From contig JBBSVE010000064.1 in NCBI GenBank assembly GCA_038233815.1, positions 1 through 16,784 of the forward strand: 16,784 nucleotides of DNA, given 5' to 3'. The first letter of the stretch is position 1. Each line of letters begins with the position of its first letter. The stretch comes from JBBSVE01 sp038233815. GTDB taxonomy: Bacteria > Pseudomonadota > Alphaproteobacteria > Rhodobacterales > Rhodobacteraceae. A program made the position numbers and the translations under genes. Shown here piece by piece: positions 8,085 to 15,134 of this stretch. The notes beneath the pieces were generated by a model, which was not told where the DNA came from, searched no databases, and worked only from the letters and a program-made list of their open reading frames with translations.

Positions 8085-8723
8085 TCATTCGCGGAAGAAG
8101 CGGCTTTCCTTGATCTGGTCCCACGCCCAGACCACCTCCTGCAACCGATCCTCGTCGGAGCGGTCGCCGCCGTTCATGTCGGGATGCAGGTCCTTCACGA
8201 GGCTCTTGTATTGCTTGCGGATCTCCGTCTTCGACCAGTGGTCGCGGGCGTCGAGGATCTCCACTGCCTTGCGTTCCGTGGGCGGCAGCTTGCGGGTCGC
8301 ACCGGAGGGGTTGGACTTGCCGGGGTTCTGCGTCGCCTTCTCGCCCAGGATCTCCATCGGGTCGTTGACGCCCAGCCGGGACCAGACCCTGCCCTCGTCG
8401 GGGCGCTTGTGGAAGGGCCGCGTCTCGCGCCCCCAGACCCGGTCTTTGTCGAGGAATGCCTCGAATTCCTCCTCCGTGCTGCCCTGGAAGAAGTTCCATT
8501 TCAGGTTGTATTCGCGGACGTGATCCTTGCAGAACCAGTGGAACTCGTCGAGGAGGTCGGGGCTTTTCGGCGCGCGGTAGAGGCCCGGCTCCTGACACCC
8601 CGGCGCCTCGCAGATCTGTTTCGAAGTCTCGAACGCGCCTGACATCCCCCGACGCCCGGTCTTGCGCTTCTTCTTGTCCGAGGACACGCGCATGTCGAAC
8701 TCGAAGGGGGGGCGGTCTGCCAT
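8085..8723 (-). CDS. J-domain (DnaJ-like) co-chaperone with N-terminal Cys/His cluster
   Basis: A 212-residue protein whose last 60 residues form a J domain that would stimulate an Hsp70 (DnaK) ATPase; the diagnostic HPD tripeptide is at 180-182 in LVKDLHPDMNGGDRSDEDRL. Unlike DnaJ, the J domain is C-terminal and there is no Gly/Phe region or CxxCxGxG repeat. The N-terminal half has Cys38, Cys43, Cys65 and His68 (ICEAPGC and FCKDH), possibly a small metal site, and a basic stretch near 17-26. The start at 8721-8723 has GGAAAGG nine bases upstream; an ATG at 8742-8744 in the same frame would add seven residues but lacks a ribosome site. The client is unknown. It diverges from the BolA gene. 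Confidence 0.88.
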   Translation of the reverse strand: MADRPPFEFDMRVSSDKKKRKTGRRGMSGAFETSKQICEAPGCQEPGLYRAPKSPDLLDEFHWFCKDHVREYNLKWNFFQGSTEEEFEAFLDKDRVWGRETRPFHKRPDEGRVWSRLGVNDPMEILGEKATQNPGKSNPSGATRKLPPTERKAVEILDARDHWSKTEIRKQYKSLVKDLHPDMNGGDRSDEDRLQEVVWAWDQIKESRFFRE

Positions 8724-8765
8724 ACTAAAGGGCCTTTCCGGCATAGCCGATCTTGTCGGGTCCGC

Positions 8766-8783
8766 CGCGACAGGGATGTCGCG
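8766..8783. repeat. Interrupted palindrome in the J-protein/BolA divergent region
   Basis: CGCGACA-GGGA-TGTCGCG, a perfect 7-base inverted repeat around 4 bases. It lies 42 bases upstream of the J-protein start and 70 bases upstream of the BolA start, so it could be an operator for either gene or a leader hairpin. No known regulator's consensus is clearly matched. Confidence 0.5.
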
Positions 8784-8853
8784 ATGGGGTCTGTTCGACT
8801 CGGAGGCGAGAGTTTAGACCATCGGTGCGGAAGATGAAGGGGGTCGGGACCAA

Positions 8854-9111
8854 ATGATGCAGATGGAACGCCGGATCGTCGAATGCCTGCAAAGCCGCTT
8901 CGCGCCCGACCGGCTCGATGTGGTCAACGACAGCCACCGCCATGCGGGCCATGCAGGCGACGACGGCAGCGGGGAAAGCCACTTCACCGTGACGATCCGC
9001 GCCCCCGCCTTCGCCGCCATGTCGCGGCTGGAGCGTCACCGCGCGATCCATGCGGCGCTAGGTCCCGACGTGATGGCGCGGGTCCATGCGCTGGCGCTGG
9101 ACGCGGGCTGA
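8854..9111 (+). CDS. BolA-family protein
   Basis: An 85-residue small BolA/IbaG-type protein. Family landmarks are NDSHRHAGHAG at about 25-35, ESHF at 41-44, the RHR triplet at 61-63 and the C-terminal VHAL at 77-80, whose His78 is a likely cluster ligand with histidines of the central loop. BolA proteins bind monothiol glutaredoxins through a shared [2Fe-2S] cluster and take part in iron-sulfur trafficking or iron sensing. The first ATG (8854) is used here; 8857 and 8863 are in frame and cannot be excluded because the ribosome site is weak. The stop lies six bases from the stop of the convergent M20 peptidase gene. Confidence 0.93.
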   Translation: MMQMERRIVECLQSRFAPDRLDVVNDSHRHAGHAGDDGSGESHFTVTIRAPAFAAMSRLERHRAIHAALGPDVMARVHALALDAG

Positions 9112-9117
9112 GACGCC

Positions 9118-10500
9118 TCACTGCGCAAGGCGGTCGAGGATCCGGGCCCAGCTGCGGATGCCGCGGTGGAAGCTCTCCACATCGTATTTCTCGTTGGGCG
9201 AATGGATCTGGTCGTCGTCGCGCCCGAATCCCACCAGCATCGCGTCCATGCCGAGGACGGAGCGGAAATAGCCCGCGATCGGGATCGAGCCGCCGCAGCC
9301 CACATAGGCCGCCGGGCGCTGCCATTCGTCGGTGAGGGCGGCGCGCGCGGCCTCGAAGGCGGGGTGAGAGATGCTCATCTGTCCGGCGGGGCTGGCGCCA
9401 TGGTCGCGGAACTCCGCCGTGCAGTCGGCGGGGAGGTTTGCGCGGACATGTTTCCGAAAGGCGGTGCGGATTGCGTCCGGGTCCTGCTGGCCCACGAGGC
9501 GGAAGCTGATCTTGGCATGCGCCTCCGCCGGCAGCACGGTCTTGAAGCCGTCGCCGGTATAGCCGCCCCAGATTCCGTTGACCTCGCAGGTGGGGCGTGA
9601 CCAGAGCATTTCCAGCGGTGTGCGGTCCACTTCGCCCGCCGGGACCGAGAGGCCGACGGCCCCCAGAAAGCGCGCGTGATCGAAGGACAGCGCCTGCCAC
9701 TGGGCGCGCATCTCGTCCGACAACTCCGGCACGCCATCGTAAAAGCCGGGGAGGGTGATCCGCCCCTCCGAATCATGGAGGCCCGCGATGACCCCCGCCA
9801 GCACCCGGACGGGGTTGATCGCGGCACCGCCATACATGCCCGAATGCAGATCCTTCGACGGCCCCCGGATCGTCAGCTCCTCGCCCAGCAGCCCGCGCAG
9901 CGACGTGACGATGGCGGGGACCGTGCTCTCGAACAGTCCCGTGTCGCAGATCAGGGCTACGTCGGCGGTCAGCGCCTTGCGGTTCGCTTCCATGAACGGG
10001 ATCAGGGACGGGGAGCCCGATTCCTCCTCGCCCTCCAGAAACACCGTGAGACGGCAGGGCAGAGTGCCCGTCTCCGCCCGGATGGCGCGGCACGCCTCGA
10101 GGAAGGTCATCAGCTGACCCTTGTCGTCGGAGGCGCCGCGTCCGCGGATCACCCGGCCCTTCGGTGTGTCCTGCACCTCCGGGTCGAACGGGTCGCGGTC
10201 CCAAAGCGCCAGCGGATCGACCGGCTGCACGTCGTAGTGGCCGTAGAAAAGATAGTGAGGCCCGTCGGTCCGATCCGCGCCGAACTGCCCCACGACCATC
10301 GGATGCCCTGTCGTGGGGCGCTTCGCCGCGTCGAAACCGAGGCTCTGGAGGTCCGCCACCAGCCAGTCCGCAGCGCGGTCACACTCCCCCTTGTAGGCCG
10401 GGTCGGTGGAGATGGAGGGGATCCTGAGCAGGTCCATCAGTCGGTCCAGCGCGTCCGGCAGGCTTGCGTCGATGCGGTCCAGAATGGTGTCGAGCGTCAC
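9118..10500 (-). CDS. M20-family metallodipeptidase
   Basis: A 460-residue dizinc peptidase of the M20 (PepV/CNDP-like dipeptidase) family, probably cytoplasmic since no signal peptide is seen. Metal and catalytic residues are recognisable: His88 and Asp90 in YGHYDVQP, the bridging Asp in GASDDKG at 122-128, the Glu pair in LEGEEESGS near 155-163, Asp186 in LICDTG, and a late His in IHSPNEKY. The dimerisation lid domain lies in between, including the conserved LHSGMYGG. The start is GTG at 10498-10500, with AGGAG seven bases upstream; the longer open frame lacks homology. It is convergent with BolA and divergent from the small exported protein gene at 10629. It likely hydrolyses dipeptides or related amides, specificity unknown. 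Confidence 0.93.
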   Translation of the reverse strand: MTLDTILDRIDASLPDALDRLMDLLRIPSISTDPAYKGECDRAADWLVADLQSLGFDAAKRPTTGHPMVVGQFGADRTDGPHYLFYGHYDVQPVDPLALWDRDPFDPEVQDTPKGRVIRGRGASDDKGQLMTFLEACRAIRAETGTLPCRLTVFLEGEEESGSPSLIPFMEANRKALTADVALICDTGLFESTVPAIVTSLRGLLGEELTIRGPSKDLHSGMYGGAAINPVRVLAGVIAGLHDSEGRITLPGFYDGVPELSDEMRAQWQALSFDHARFLGAVGLSVPAGEVDRTPLEMLWSRPTCEVNGIWGGYTGDGFKTVLPAEAHAKISFRLVGQQDPDAIRTAFRKHVRANLPADCTAEFRDHGASPAGQMSISHPAFEAARAALTDEWQRPAAYVGCGGSIPIAGYFRSVLGMDAMLVGFGRDDDQIHSPNEKYDVESFHRGIRSWARILDRLAQ

Positions 10501-10628
10501 GGCGTCTCTCCTCTTCGTGATCCGGTCGGGCGATGGTGGGGAGGGTAGCAGCACTCTCGGGCCTGTCCATAGGGCGGCGACCCGGCTAGAACCCGACGGG
10601 GACAAGACATGATGACGGAGACGGCACG

Positions 10629-11204
10629 ATGCGGACGATGACGGCGGCGACAACGGCAATGGCACTTCTGGCGGCGGGGCAGGGCATGGCCCAGACCGTC
10701 ACGGGCGACGTGGCACGGGCCGAGTTGTTCCCGCCCGAAGGCATCCGGGTGGAGATGTTCGCCGTCCCGCCGCTGAAATCCACAGAGCTGAAGTTGATCG
10801 GTCAGGTCGCGGCGGGCTATCCCTACTACGCCGCCGTCGCCGTCGCGCCGTCCGAGGAGCTGCTGAAATCGGAGGCGACATCGCTGGCCGGGAACTACCA
10901 TTCCGTCGTGGCGGCGTCAGTGGCAGCATTGGCCGAGTGCAACGCCAAGCGGAAGGGCGGCCAGCCCTGCGCCATCGCGGCGACCGTGGTGCCGAAGGAC
11001 TGGACCGACCGGCCGCTGACACTCTCCAAGGAAGCGACGGTGGCGATGGACAAGGATTACGGCCGCCATGGTCCGCGCGCGCTCGCCATCTCCTTGGGCA
11101 GCGGGGCCTGGGGCATGGGCAAGGGCGACCGTGCGGGGGAGGCGGCGCTTTCGGGTTGCGCCGCCAAGGGACCGACGGACTGCACGCTGGTGGTTCAGGA
11201 CTGA
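10629..11204 (+). CDS. Small exported protein with internal duplication (DUF4189-like)
   Basis: A 191-residue protein with a signal peptide (residues 1 to about 21, ending GMAQ). The mature part looks like two related units. Each has an Ala-rich strand, a helix ending in a cysteine, a short loop and a second cysteine followed by a beta strand: AALAECNAKRKGGQPCAIAATV (C104, C114) and AALSGCAAKGPTDCTLVV (C177, C185). The four cysteines could form two disulfides in the periplasm. The second unit with its ALAIS/G-x-G start resembles DUF4189 proteins. Function is unknown; nothing in it resembles a haem biosynthetic enzyme although it lies directly upstream of hemA. The start ATG has GGAG about eight bases upstream. 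It is followed by a 113-base structured leader before hemA. Confidence 0.82.
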   Translation: MRTMTAATTAMALLAAGQGMAQTVTGDVARAELFPPEGIRVEMFAVPPLKSTELKLIGQVAAGYPYYAAVAVAPSEELLKSEATSLAGNYHSVVAASVAALAECNAKRKGGQPCAIAATVVPKDWTDRPLTLSKEATVAMDKDYGRHGPRALAISLGSGAWGMGKGDRAGEAALSGCAAKGPTDCTLVVQD

Positions 11205-11220
11205 CCCTGCGGGCAAGGAC

Positions 11221-11304
11221 GGGGCGTCAATTCGCCCCCTTTCCGACCGGGGGCGATGATTTTATCTCTGCGGTTCCGGACCGTCCCCGCCTATCCTCGC
11301 GGGG
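11221..11304 (+). promoter_or_regulatory. Structured leader upstream of hemA with competing hairpins
   Basis: Three inverted repeats lie between the exported protein gene and hemA. Hairpin A pairs 11221-11226 (GGGGCG) with 11233-11238 (CGCCCC). Hairpin B pairs 11233-11239 (CGCCCCC) with 11249-11255 (GGGGGCG) and is followed by ATGATTTTATCT. A and B share the middle arm and exclude each other. Hairpin C pairs 11285-11290 (CCCCGC) with 11299-11304 (GCGGGG), ending right before the AAGGAG ribosome site of hemA. The layout resembles an attenuator or translation control leader, but A or B could simply be a weak terminator of the upstream gene. Confidence 0.45.
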
Positions 11305-11317
11305 GGAAGGAGTGACC

Positions 11318-12547
11318 ATGACCACCCGCTATGACGATGCCCTCGAGAGCGCCCTGCAACGGCTGCACGAGGAGGGCCGCTACCGCACTTTCATCGATAT
11401 CGAGCGTCGGAGAGGCGCTTTCCCGCAGGCGCTCTGGCGCAGGCCCGACGGGACGGCGCGCGAGATCACCGTCTGGTGTGGCAACGACTACCTCGGGATG
11501 GGGCAGCATCCGGTCGTGCTTGCCGCGATGCACGAGGCGCTGGACGCGACGGGTGCGGGGTCGGGCGGGACGCGCAACATCTCCGGCACCACGCTTTACC
11601 ACAAGCGGCTGGAGGCGGAGCTTGCCGACCTTCACGCCAAGGAGGCGGCACTGGTCTTCACCTCGGCCTACAATGCCAACGACGCGACGCTCTCGACCCT
11701 GCCGACGCTGTTTCCCGGTCTGATCATCTATTCCGATGCGCTGAACCATGCCTCGATGATCGAGGGGGTGCGCCGCAACGGCGGTGCCAAGCGGATCTTC
11801 CGGCACAACGACACGGCCCATCTGCGCGCGCTCCTTGCGGCCGACGATCCTGCGGCGCCGAAGCTGATCGCTTTCGAATCGATCTATTCGATGGACGGCG
11901 ATTTCGGCCCTATCGCAGCACTCTGCGATCTGGCGGAGGAGTTCGGCGCGCTCACCTACCTCGACGAGGTCCATGCCGTCGGCATGTATGGCCCGCGCGG
12001 GGCAGGGGTGGCGGAGCGGGACGGTCTGGCACACCGGATCGACATCGTGAACGGCACGCTGGCCAAGGCCTATGGCGTGGCGGGCGGCTATATCGCGGCC
12101 TCTGCGCGCATGGTCGACGCGGTGCGGTCCTATGCGCCGGGGTTCATCTTCACCTCCTCGATGCCGCCTGCGGTCGCGGCGGGGGCTGCGGCGTCGGTCC
12201 GCTACCTCAAGACCGCGCCGGAGTTGCGCGCCCAACAGCAGAGCCGCGCGAAGGTTCTCAAGATGCGGCTGAAGGGCATCGGCCTGCCGCTGATCGACCA
12301 CGGCAGTCATATCGTCCCGGTGCATGTCGGAAACCCCGTCCACTGCAAGGCCATGTCGGATCAGTTGCTGGAGGATTTCGACATCTATGTGCAGCCGATA
12401 AACTATCCCACGGTGCCGCGCGGGACCGAGAGGCTGCGGTTCACGCCCTCCCCCGTTCACAACCTGGAGCAGATCAACGCACTCGTTCATGCCATGGACA
12501 GGTTGTGGCAACGATGTGCGCTGAATCGCGCCGAACTGTCCGCTTGA
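11318..12547 (+). CDS. hemA: 5-aminolevulinate synthase
   Basis: A 409-residue PLP enzyme that condenses glycine and succinyl-CoA to 5-aminolevulinate, the first step of tetrapyrrole synthesis by the Shemin (C4) route. Visible landmarks are the substrate/cofactor loop GSGGTRNISGT (81-91), the PLP-contacting YLDEVHAVG (214-222, Asp216 and His219) and the Schiff-base lysine Lys250 in GTLAKAYGV. Length and sequence agree with Rhodobacter HemA throughout. The start ATG is preceded by AAGGAG five bases upstream; the frame extends upstream to 10937 but that part crosses the neighbouring gene in another frame. A hairpin-rich leader precedes it, so post-initiation control is possible. Presence of ALAS is characteristic of alphaproteobacteria. 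Confidence 0.98.
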   Translation: MTTRYDDALESALQRLHEEGRYRTFIDIERRRGAFPQALWRRPDGTAREITVWCGNDYLGMGQHPVVLAAMHEALDATGAGSGGTRNISGTTLYHKRLEAELADLHAKEAALVFTSAYNANDATLSTLPTLFPGLIIYSDALNHASMIEGVRRNGGAKRIFRHNDTAHLRALLAADDPAAPKLIAFESIYSMDGDFGPIAALCDLAEEFGALTYLDEVHAVGMYGPRGAGVAERDGLAHRIDIVNGTLAKAYGVAGGYIAASARMVDAVRSYAPGFIFTSSMPPAVAAGAAASVRYLKTAPELRAQQQSRAKVLKMRLKGIGLPLIDHGSHIVPVHVGNPVHCKAMSDQLLEDFDIYVQPINYPTVPRGTERLRFTPSPVHNLEQINALVHAMDRLWQRCALNRAELSA

Positions 12548-12607
12548 CGCCATCGGCACATGCATTGACGGTTGCGTTATGGTAGCGTCATCACAATAGA
12601 GAGATCA

Positions 12608-12633
12608 GCGAGTCGGCATTGACAACGACTCGC
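12608..12633 (+). repeat. Stem-loop between hemA and the RodZ-like gene
   Basis: A perfect 8-base inverted repeat, GCGAGTCG at 12608-12615 and CGACTCGC at 12626-12633, with a 10-base loop. The loop contains TTGACA, a -35 consensus without a matching -10. It lies 60 bases after the hemA stop and 33 bases before the chosen start of the next gene. It is not followed by a T-run, so it is more likely an operator, processing site or leader hairpin than a terminator. Confidence 0.5.
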
Positions 12634-12666
12634 GATCCAACGGGGCAGCGTGACGGGACATCAGGT

Positions 12667-13893
12667 ATGATCGGGCGAAGGATGTCACCTTCGGCGGCGG
12701 AGGAGGTCAGGCCCAAGGGCTTCGACGACTTCGAATTGCGCCTCGGTGACGTGATGCGCGGGGAACGGGCCACGCTCGGCAAGTCCCTGCTCGACGTGCA
12801 GCGCGAGCTGAAGATCAAGGCCACCTATATCGCCGCGATCGAGAATTGCGACACCTCGGCCTTCGAGACGCAGGGCTTTGTTGCGGGCTACGTGCGGTCC
12901 TATGCGCGCTATCTCGGAATGGATCCCGACGTGGCCTATGTCCGCTTTTGCGGCGAGGCGAACTTCACCGTGGCGCATGGCATGTCGATGGCGGCCTCCC
13001 CCGCCCGGATGTCACGCGCACGCCGCCCGGTGGAGGGGCGCCACCCTCTTGGCGATCCTCACGCGACCTTCGTGCCGCGCGGGCCGGGGCTGTTTTCCAA
13101 GGTCGAGCCGGGGGCGGTGGGTTCCATCCTCGTACTTGTCGGGCTGATCGCCGGGATCGGCTATGGCGGCTGGTCCGTTCTCCAGCAGGTCCAGAGGGTG
13201 CAGCTGTCCCCTGTCGATCAGGCGCCGCAGGTCGTGGCGGAGATCGACCCCCTGGGCAACGTCGAGAGCAATGCCCCGCTGGTCCGGTCCGCGCCGGAGC
13301 CTGCGCCCTCTGTCGCCACGGTTCCGGGACTGGCGGCGACGATCACGGCTTCTTCCGACGATGGCAGGGCACCGGTTGATGTGACCGACAGGCTTTACCG
13401 TCCGCAGGCGCTCGACGTGCCGGTGATGGTGGCGCGTGACGGTCCGATCGCGTCGATCAGCCCGCAGCGCGCCGTTGCCGCAGTGCCCGGACCGGATATG
13501 GCGCAGGCCGCAGCCATCGATGCGGCGGTGGCCGACGTGCAGGTCGTCGCGGCCGAGGCGCCGCCGCTGGAACTTCTTGCCGTGCGGCCGTCGTGGGTGC
13601 GGGTCCAGTCCGCCGATGGCACCATATTGTTCGAAAAGATCCTGGACGCGGGCGAACGCTACGTCATCCCGTCGATGGAACGGCCGCCGGTCCTGCGCGC
13701 GGGCAACTCGGGTTCGGTCTATTTCTCGGTCGAGGGCAAGACCTACGGCCCGGCTGCGCCCGGCGCTCAGGTGGTCAAGAACGTGGTCCTGTCGCCCGAT
13801 GCGCTGACCGGCAAATACGCGCTGGCCGATCTGTCCGGCGACCGGGATCTGGCGAAGTTCATGGCCGTCGCGGACGCGCAGACGAACCCCTGA
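12667..13893 (+). CDS. RodZ-like membrane-anchored helix-turn-helix protein (HTH_25 plus DUF4115)
   Basis: A 408-residue bitopic inner-membrane protein. The N-terminal region (about 18-95) is a Cro/XRE-type helix-turn-helix of the HTH_25 class, with GDVMRGERATLGKSLLDVQ and YIAAIEN. A single transmembrane helix follows at about 150-172. A long Ala/Pro/Val-rich linker then leads to a C-terminal beta domain (about 305-390, SWVRVQSADGTILFEKIL onward) typical of DUF4115. This is the RodZ layout; RodZ links MreB filaments to the cell-wall elongation machinery. The ATG at 12667 is chosen because the protein from MIGRR onward looks family-like. A TTG start at 12619 would add 16 residues but lies inside a stem-loop and lacks a ribosome site. 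It is followed by ispG 110 bases later. Confidence 0.85.
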   Translation: MIGRRMSPSAAEEVRPKGFDDFELRLGDVMRGERATLGKSLLDVQRELKIKATYIAAIENCDTSAFETQGFVAGYVRSYARYLGMDPDVAYVRFCGEANFTVAHGMSMAASPARMSRARRPVEGRHPLGDPHATFVPRGPGLFSKVEPGAVGSILVLVGLIAGIGYGGWSVLQQVQRVQLSPVDQAPQVVAEIDPLGNVESNAPLVRSAPEPAPSVATVPGLAATITASSDDGRAPVDVTDRLYRPQALDVPVMVARDGPIASISPQRAVAAVPGPDMAQAAAIDAAVADVQVVAAEAPPLELLAVRPSWVRVQSADGTILFEKILDAGERYVIPSMERPPVLRAGNSGSVYFSVEGKTYGPAAPGAQVVKNVVLSPDALTGKYALADLSGDRDLAKFMAVADAQTNP

Positions 13894-13928
13894 GTCCCGC
13901 CTGCCGGGAGGGGGGACGATCTGCGCGG

Positions 13929-13957
13929 TTGCGGCCTTGCGATTTGCGGCCTATTTC
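13929..13957 (+). promoter_or_regulatory. Candidate ispG promoter
   Basis: TTGCGG (13929-13934), a 17-base spacer and TATTTC (13952-13957) form a reasonable sigma-70-like promoter 46 bases upstream of the ispG start. The 9-base sequence TTGCGGCCT occurs twice, at 13929-13937 and 13944-13952, which may be chance in this GC-rich gap or a pair of regulator half-sites. Confidence 0.4.
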
Positions 13958-14003
13958 CATGTGTGAGGCCGCGCCCGGGTCTCGACCCTAGAGGATCGCT
14001 GCC

Positions 14004-15131
14004 ATGTCGCTGAACCCGATCCGTCCCTGGCGCAACATCGTGCGGCGTCCCTCGCGCCAGATCATGGTGGGGTCCGTCGCGGTGGGCGGCGATGCGCCGA
14101 TCTCGGTTCAGACCATGACCAATACGCCGACGACCGACGTGGATGCCACGCTCGACCAGATCCGGCGCTGCGCGGACGCAGGCGCGGACATTGTCCGCGT
14201 CTCCGCCCCCGACCGCCCATCGGCGCTGGCGCTGCGGGAGATCTGCGCGCAAAGCCCGGTGCCGATCGTCGCAGACATCCATTTCCACTACAAGCGCGCC
14301 ATCGAGGCGGCCGAGGCCGGTGCCGCCTGCCTCCGCATCAACCCGGGCAACATCGGCGACGCGGCCCGGGTGCGCGAGGTCATTGCGGCGGCCAAGGACA
14401 ATGGTTGCTCCATCCGCATCGGCGTCAACGCGGGCAGTCTGGAGCGGCATCTCCTGGAGAAATACGGCGAGCCCTGTCCAGACGCGATGGTGGAATCGGG
14501 CCTCGACCACATCCGCATCCTGCAGGACAACGATTTCCACGAGTTCAAGATTTCCGTGAAGGCGTCGGACGTGTTCATGGCGGCGGCGGCCTATCAGCAG
14601 TTGGCCGATGTCACCGATGCGCCGATCCATCTGGGCATCACCGAGGCCGGGGGCCTGACCTCGGGCACGGTGAAATCCGCCATCGGCCTCGGCTCCCTTC
14701 TCTGGGCCGGGATCGGCGACACGATCCGGGTGTCGCTGTCCGCCGACCCGGTGGAGGAGGTGCGCGTGGGGTTCGAGATCCTGAAGAGCCTCGGCCTGCG
14801 TCACCGGGGCGTCACGATCATCTCCTGCCCGTCCTGCGCACGTCAGGGGTTCGACGTGATCGCGACCGTTGCGGAGCTGGAGCGTCGCCTCGCCCATGTC
14901 ACCACGTCGATGAGCCTGTCGATCATCGGTTGCGTAGTGAACGGACCGGGCGAGGCGCTGATGACCGACCTCGGCTTTACCGGCGGCGGGGCCGGGTCGG
15001 GGATGGTCTACATGGCCGGAAAGCAGCACCACAAGCGCGGCAACGAGGGCATGATCGACCATATCGTCGAGCTGGTGGAACAGCGGGCCGAAGAGATTCA
15101 GGCGACCGAGATCGCGGCCCTCTCGGCCTGA
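14004..15131 (+). CDS. ispG: 4-hydroxy-3-methylbut-2-enyl diphosphate synthase (IspG/GcpE)
   Basis: A 375-residue [4Fe-4S] enzyme of the non-mevalonate isoprenoid pathway. It reductively opens the cyclic diphosphate MEcPP to HMBPP using ferredoxin or flavodoxin electrons. The cluster ligands are Cys275 and Cys278 in SCPSCARQ, Cys310 in IIGCVVNGPGE and Glu317 in the same motif, as in the E. coli enzyme. The N-terminal TIM-barrel half carries SVQTMTNTPTTD and VADIHFHYKRA. Length equals that of the E. coli protein (about 372). The start ATG has GAGG nine bases upstream. The stop lies three bases from the stop of the convergent disulfide oxidoreductase gene. Confidence 0.98.
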   Translation: MSLNPIRPWRNIVRRPSRQIMVGSVAVGGDAPISVQTMTNTPTTDVDATLDQIRRCADAGADIVRVSAPDRPSALALREICAQSPVPIVADIHFHYKRAIEAAEAGAACLRINPGNIGDAARVREVIAAAKDNGCSIRIGVNAGSLERHLLEKYGEPCPDAMVESGLDHIRILQDNDFHEFKISVKASDVFMAAAAYQQLADVTDAPIHLGITEAGGLTSGTVKSAIGLGSLLWAGIGDTIRVSLSADPVEEVRVGFEILKSLGLRHRGVTIISCPSCARQGFDVIATVAELERRLAHVTTSMSLSIIGCVVNGPGEALMTDLGFTGGGAGSGMVYMAGKQHHKRGNEGMIDHIVELVEQRAEEIQATEIAALSA

Positions 15132-15134
15132 GGC

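Noticed and set aside
10937..11317. N-terminal extension of the hemA frame
   Set aside because: It overlaps the exported protein gene in a different frame. HemA proteins begin at about the ATG at 11318, which has an AAGGAG site.
11205..11317. FNR/FnrL-type box upstream of hemA, expected from Rhodobacter
   Set aside because: No TTGAT-N4-ATCAA-like sequence could be found; only partial matches such as GTCAATT.
11291..12565. 424-residue minus-strand open frame over hemA
   Set aside because: Mirrors hemA exactly and has Arg/His/Asp-rich shadow composition; hemA is certain.
13894..13920. Terminator after the RodZ-like gene
   Set aside because: Only a 5-bp stem (13895-13899 with 13905-13909) and no T-run; too weak to call.
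13767..15062. 431-residue minus-strand open frame over ispG
   Set aside because: Antisense shadow of ispG, without family features.
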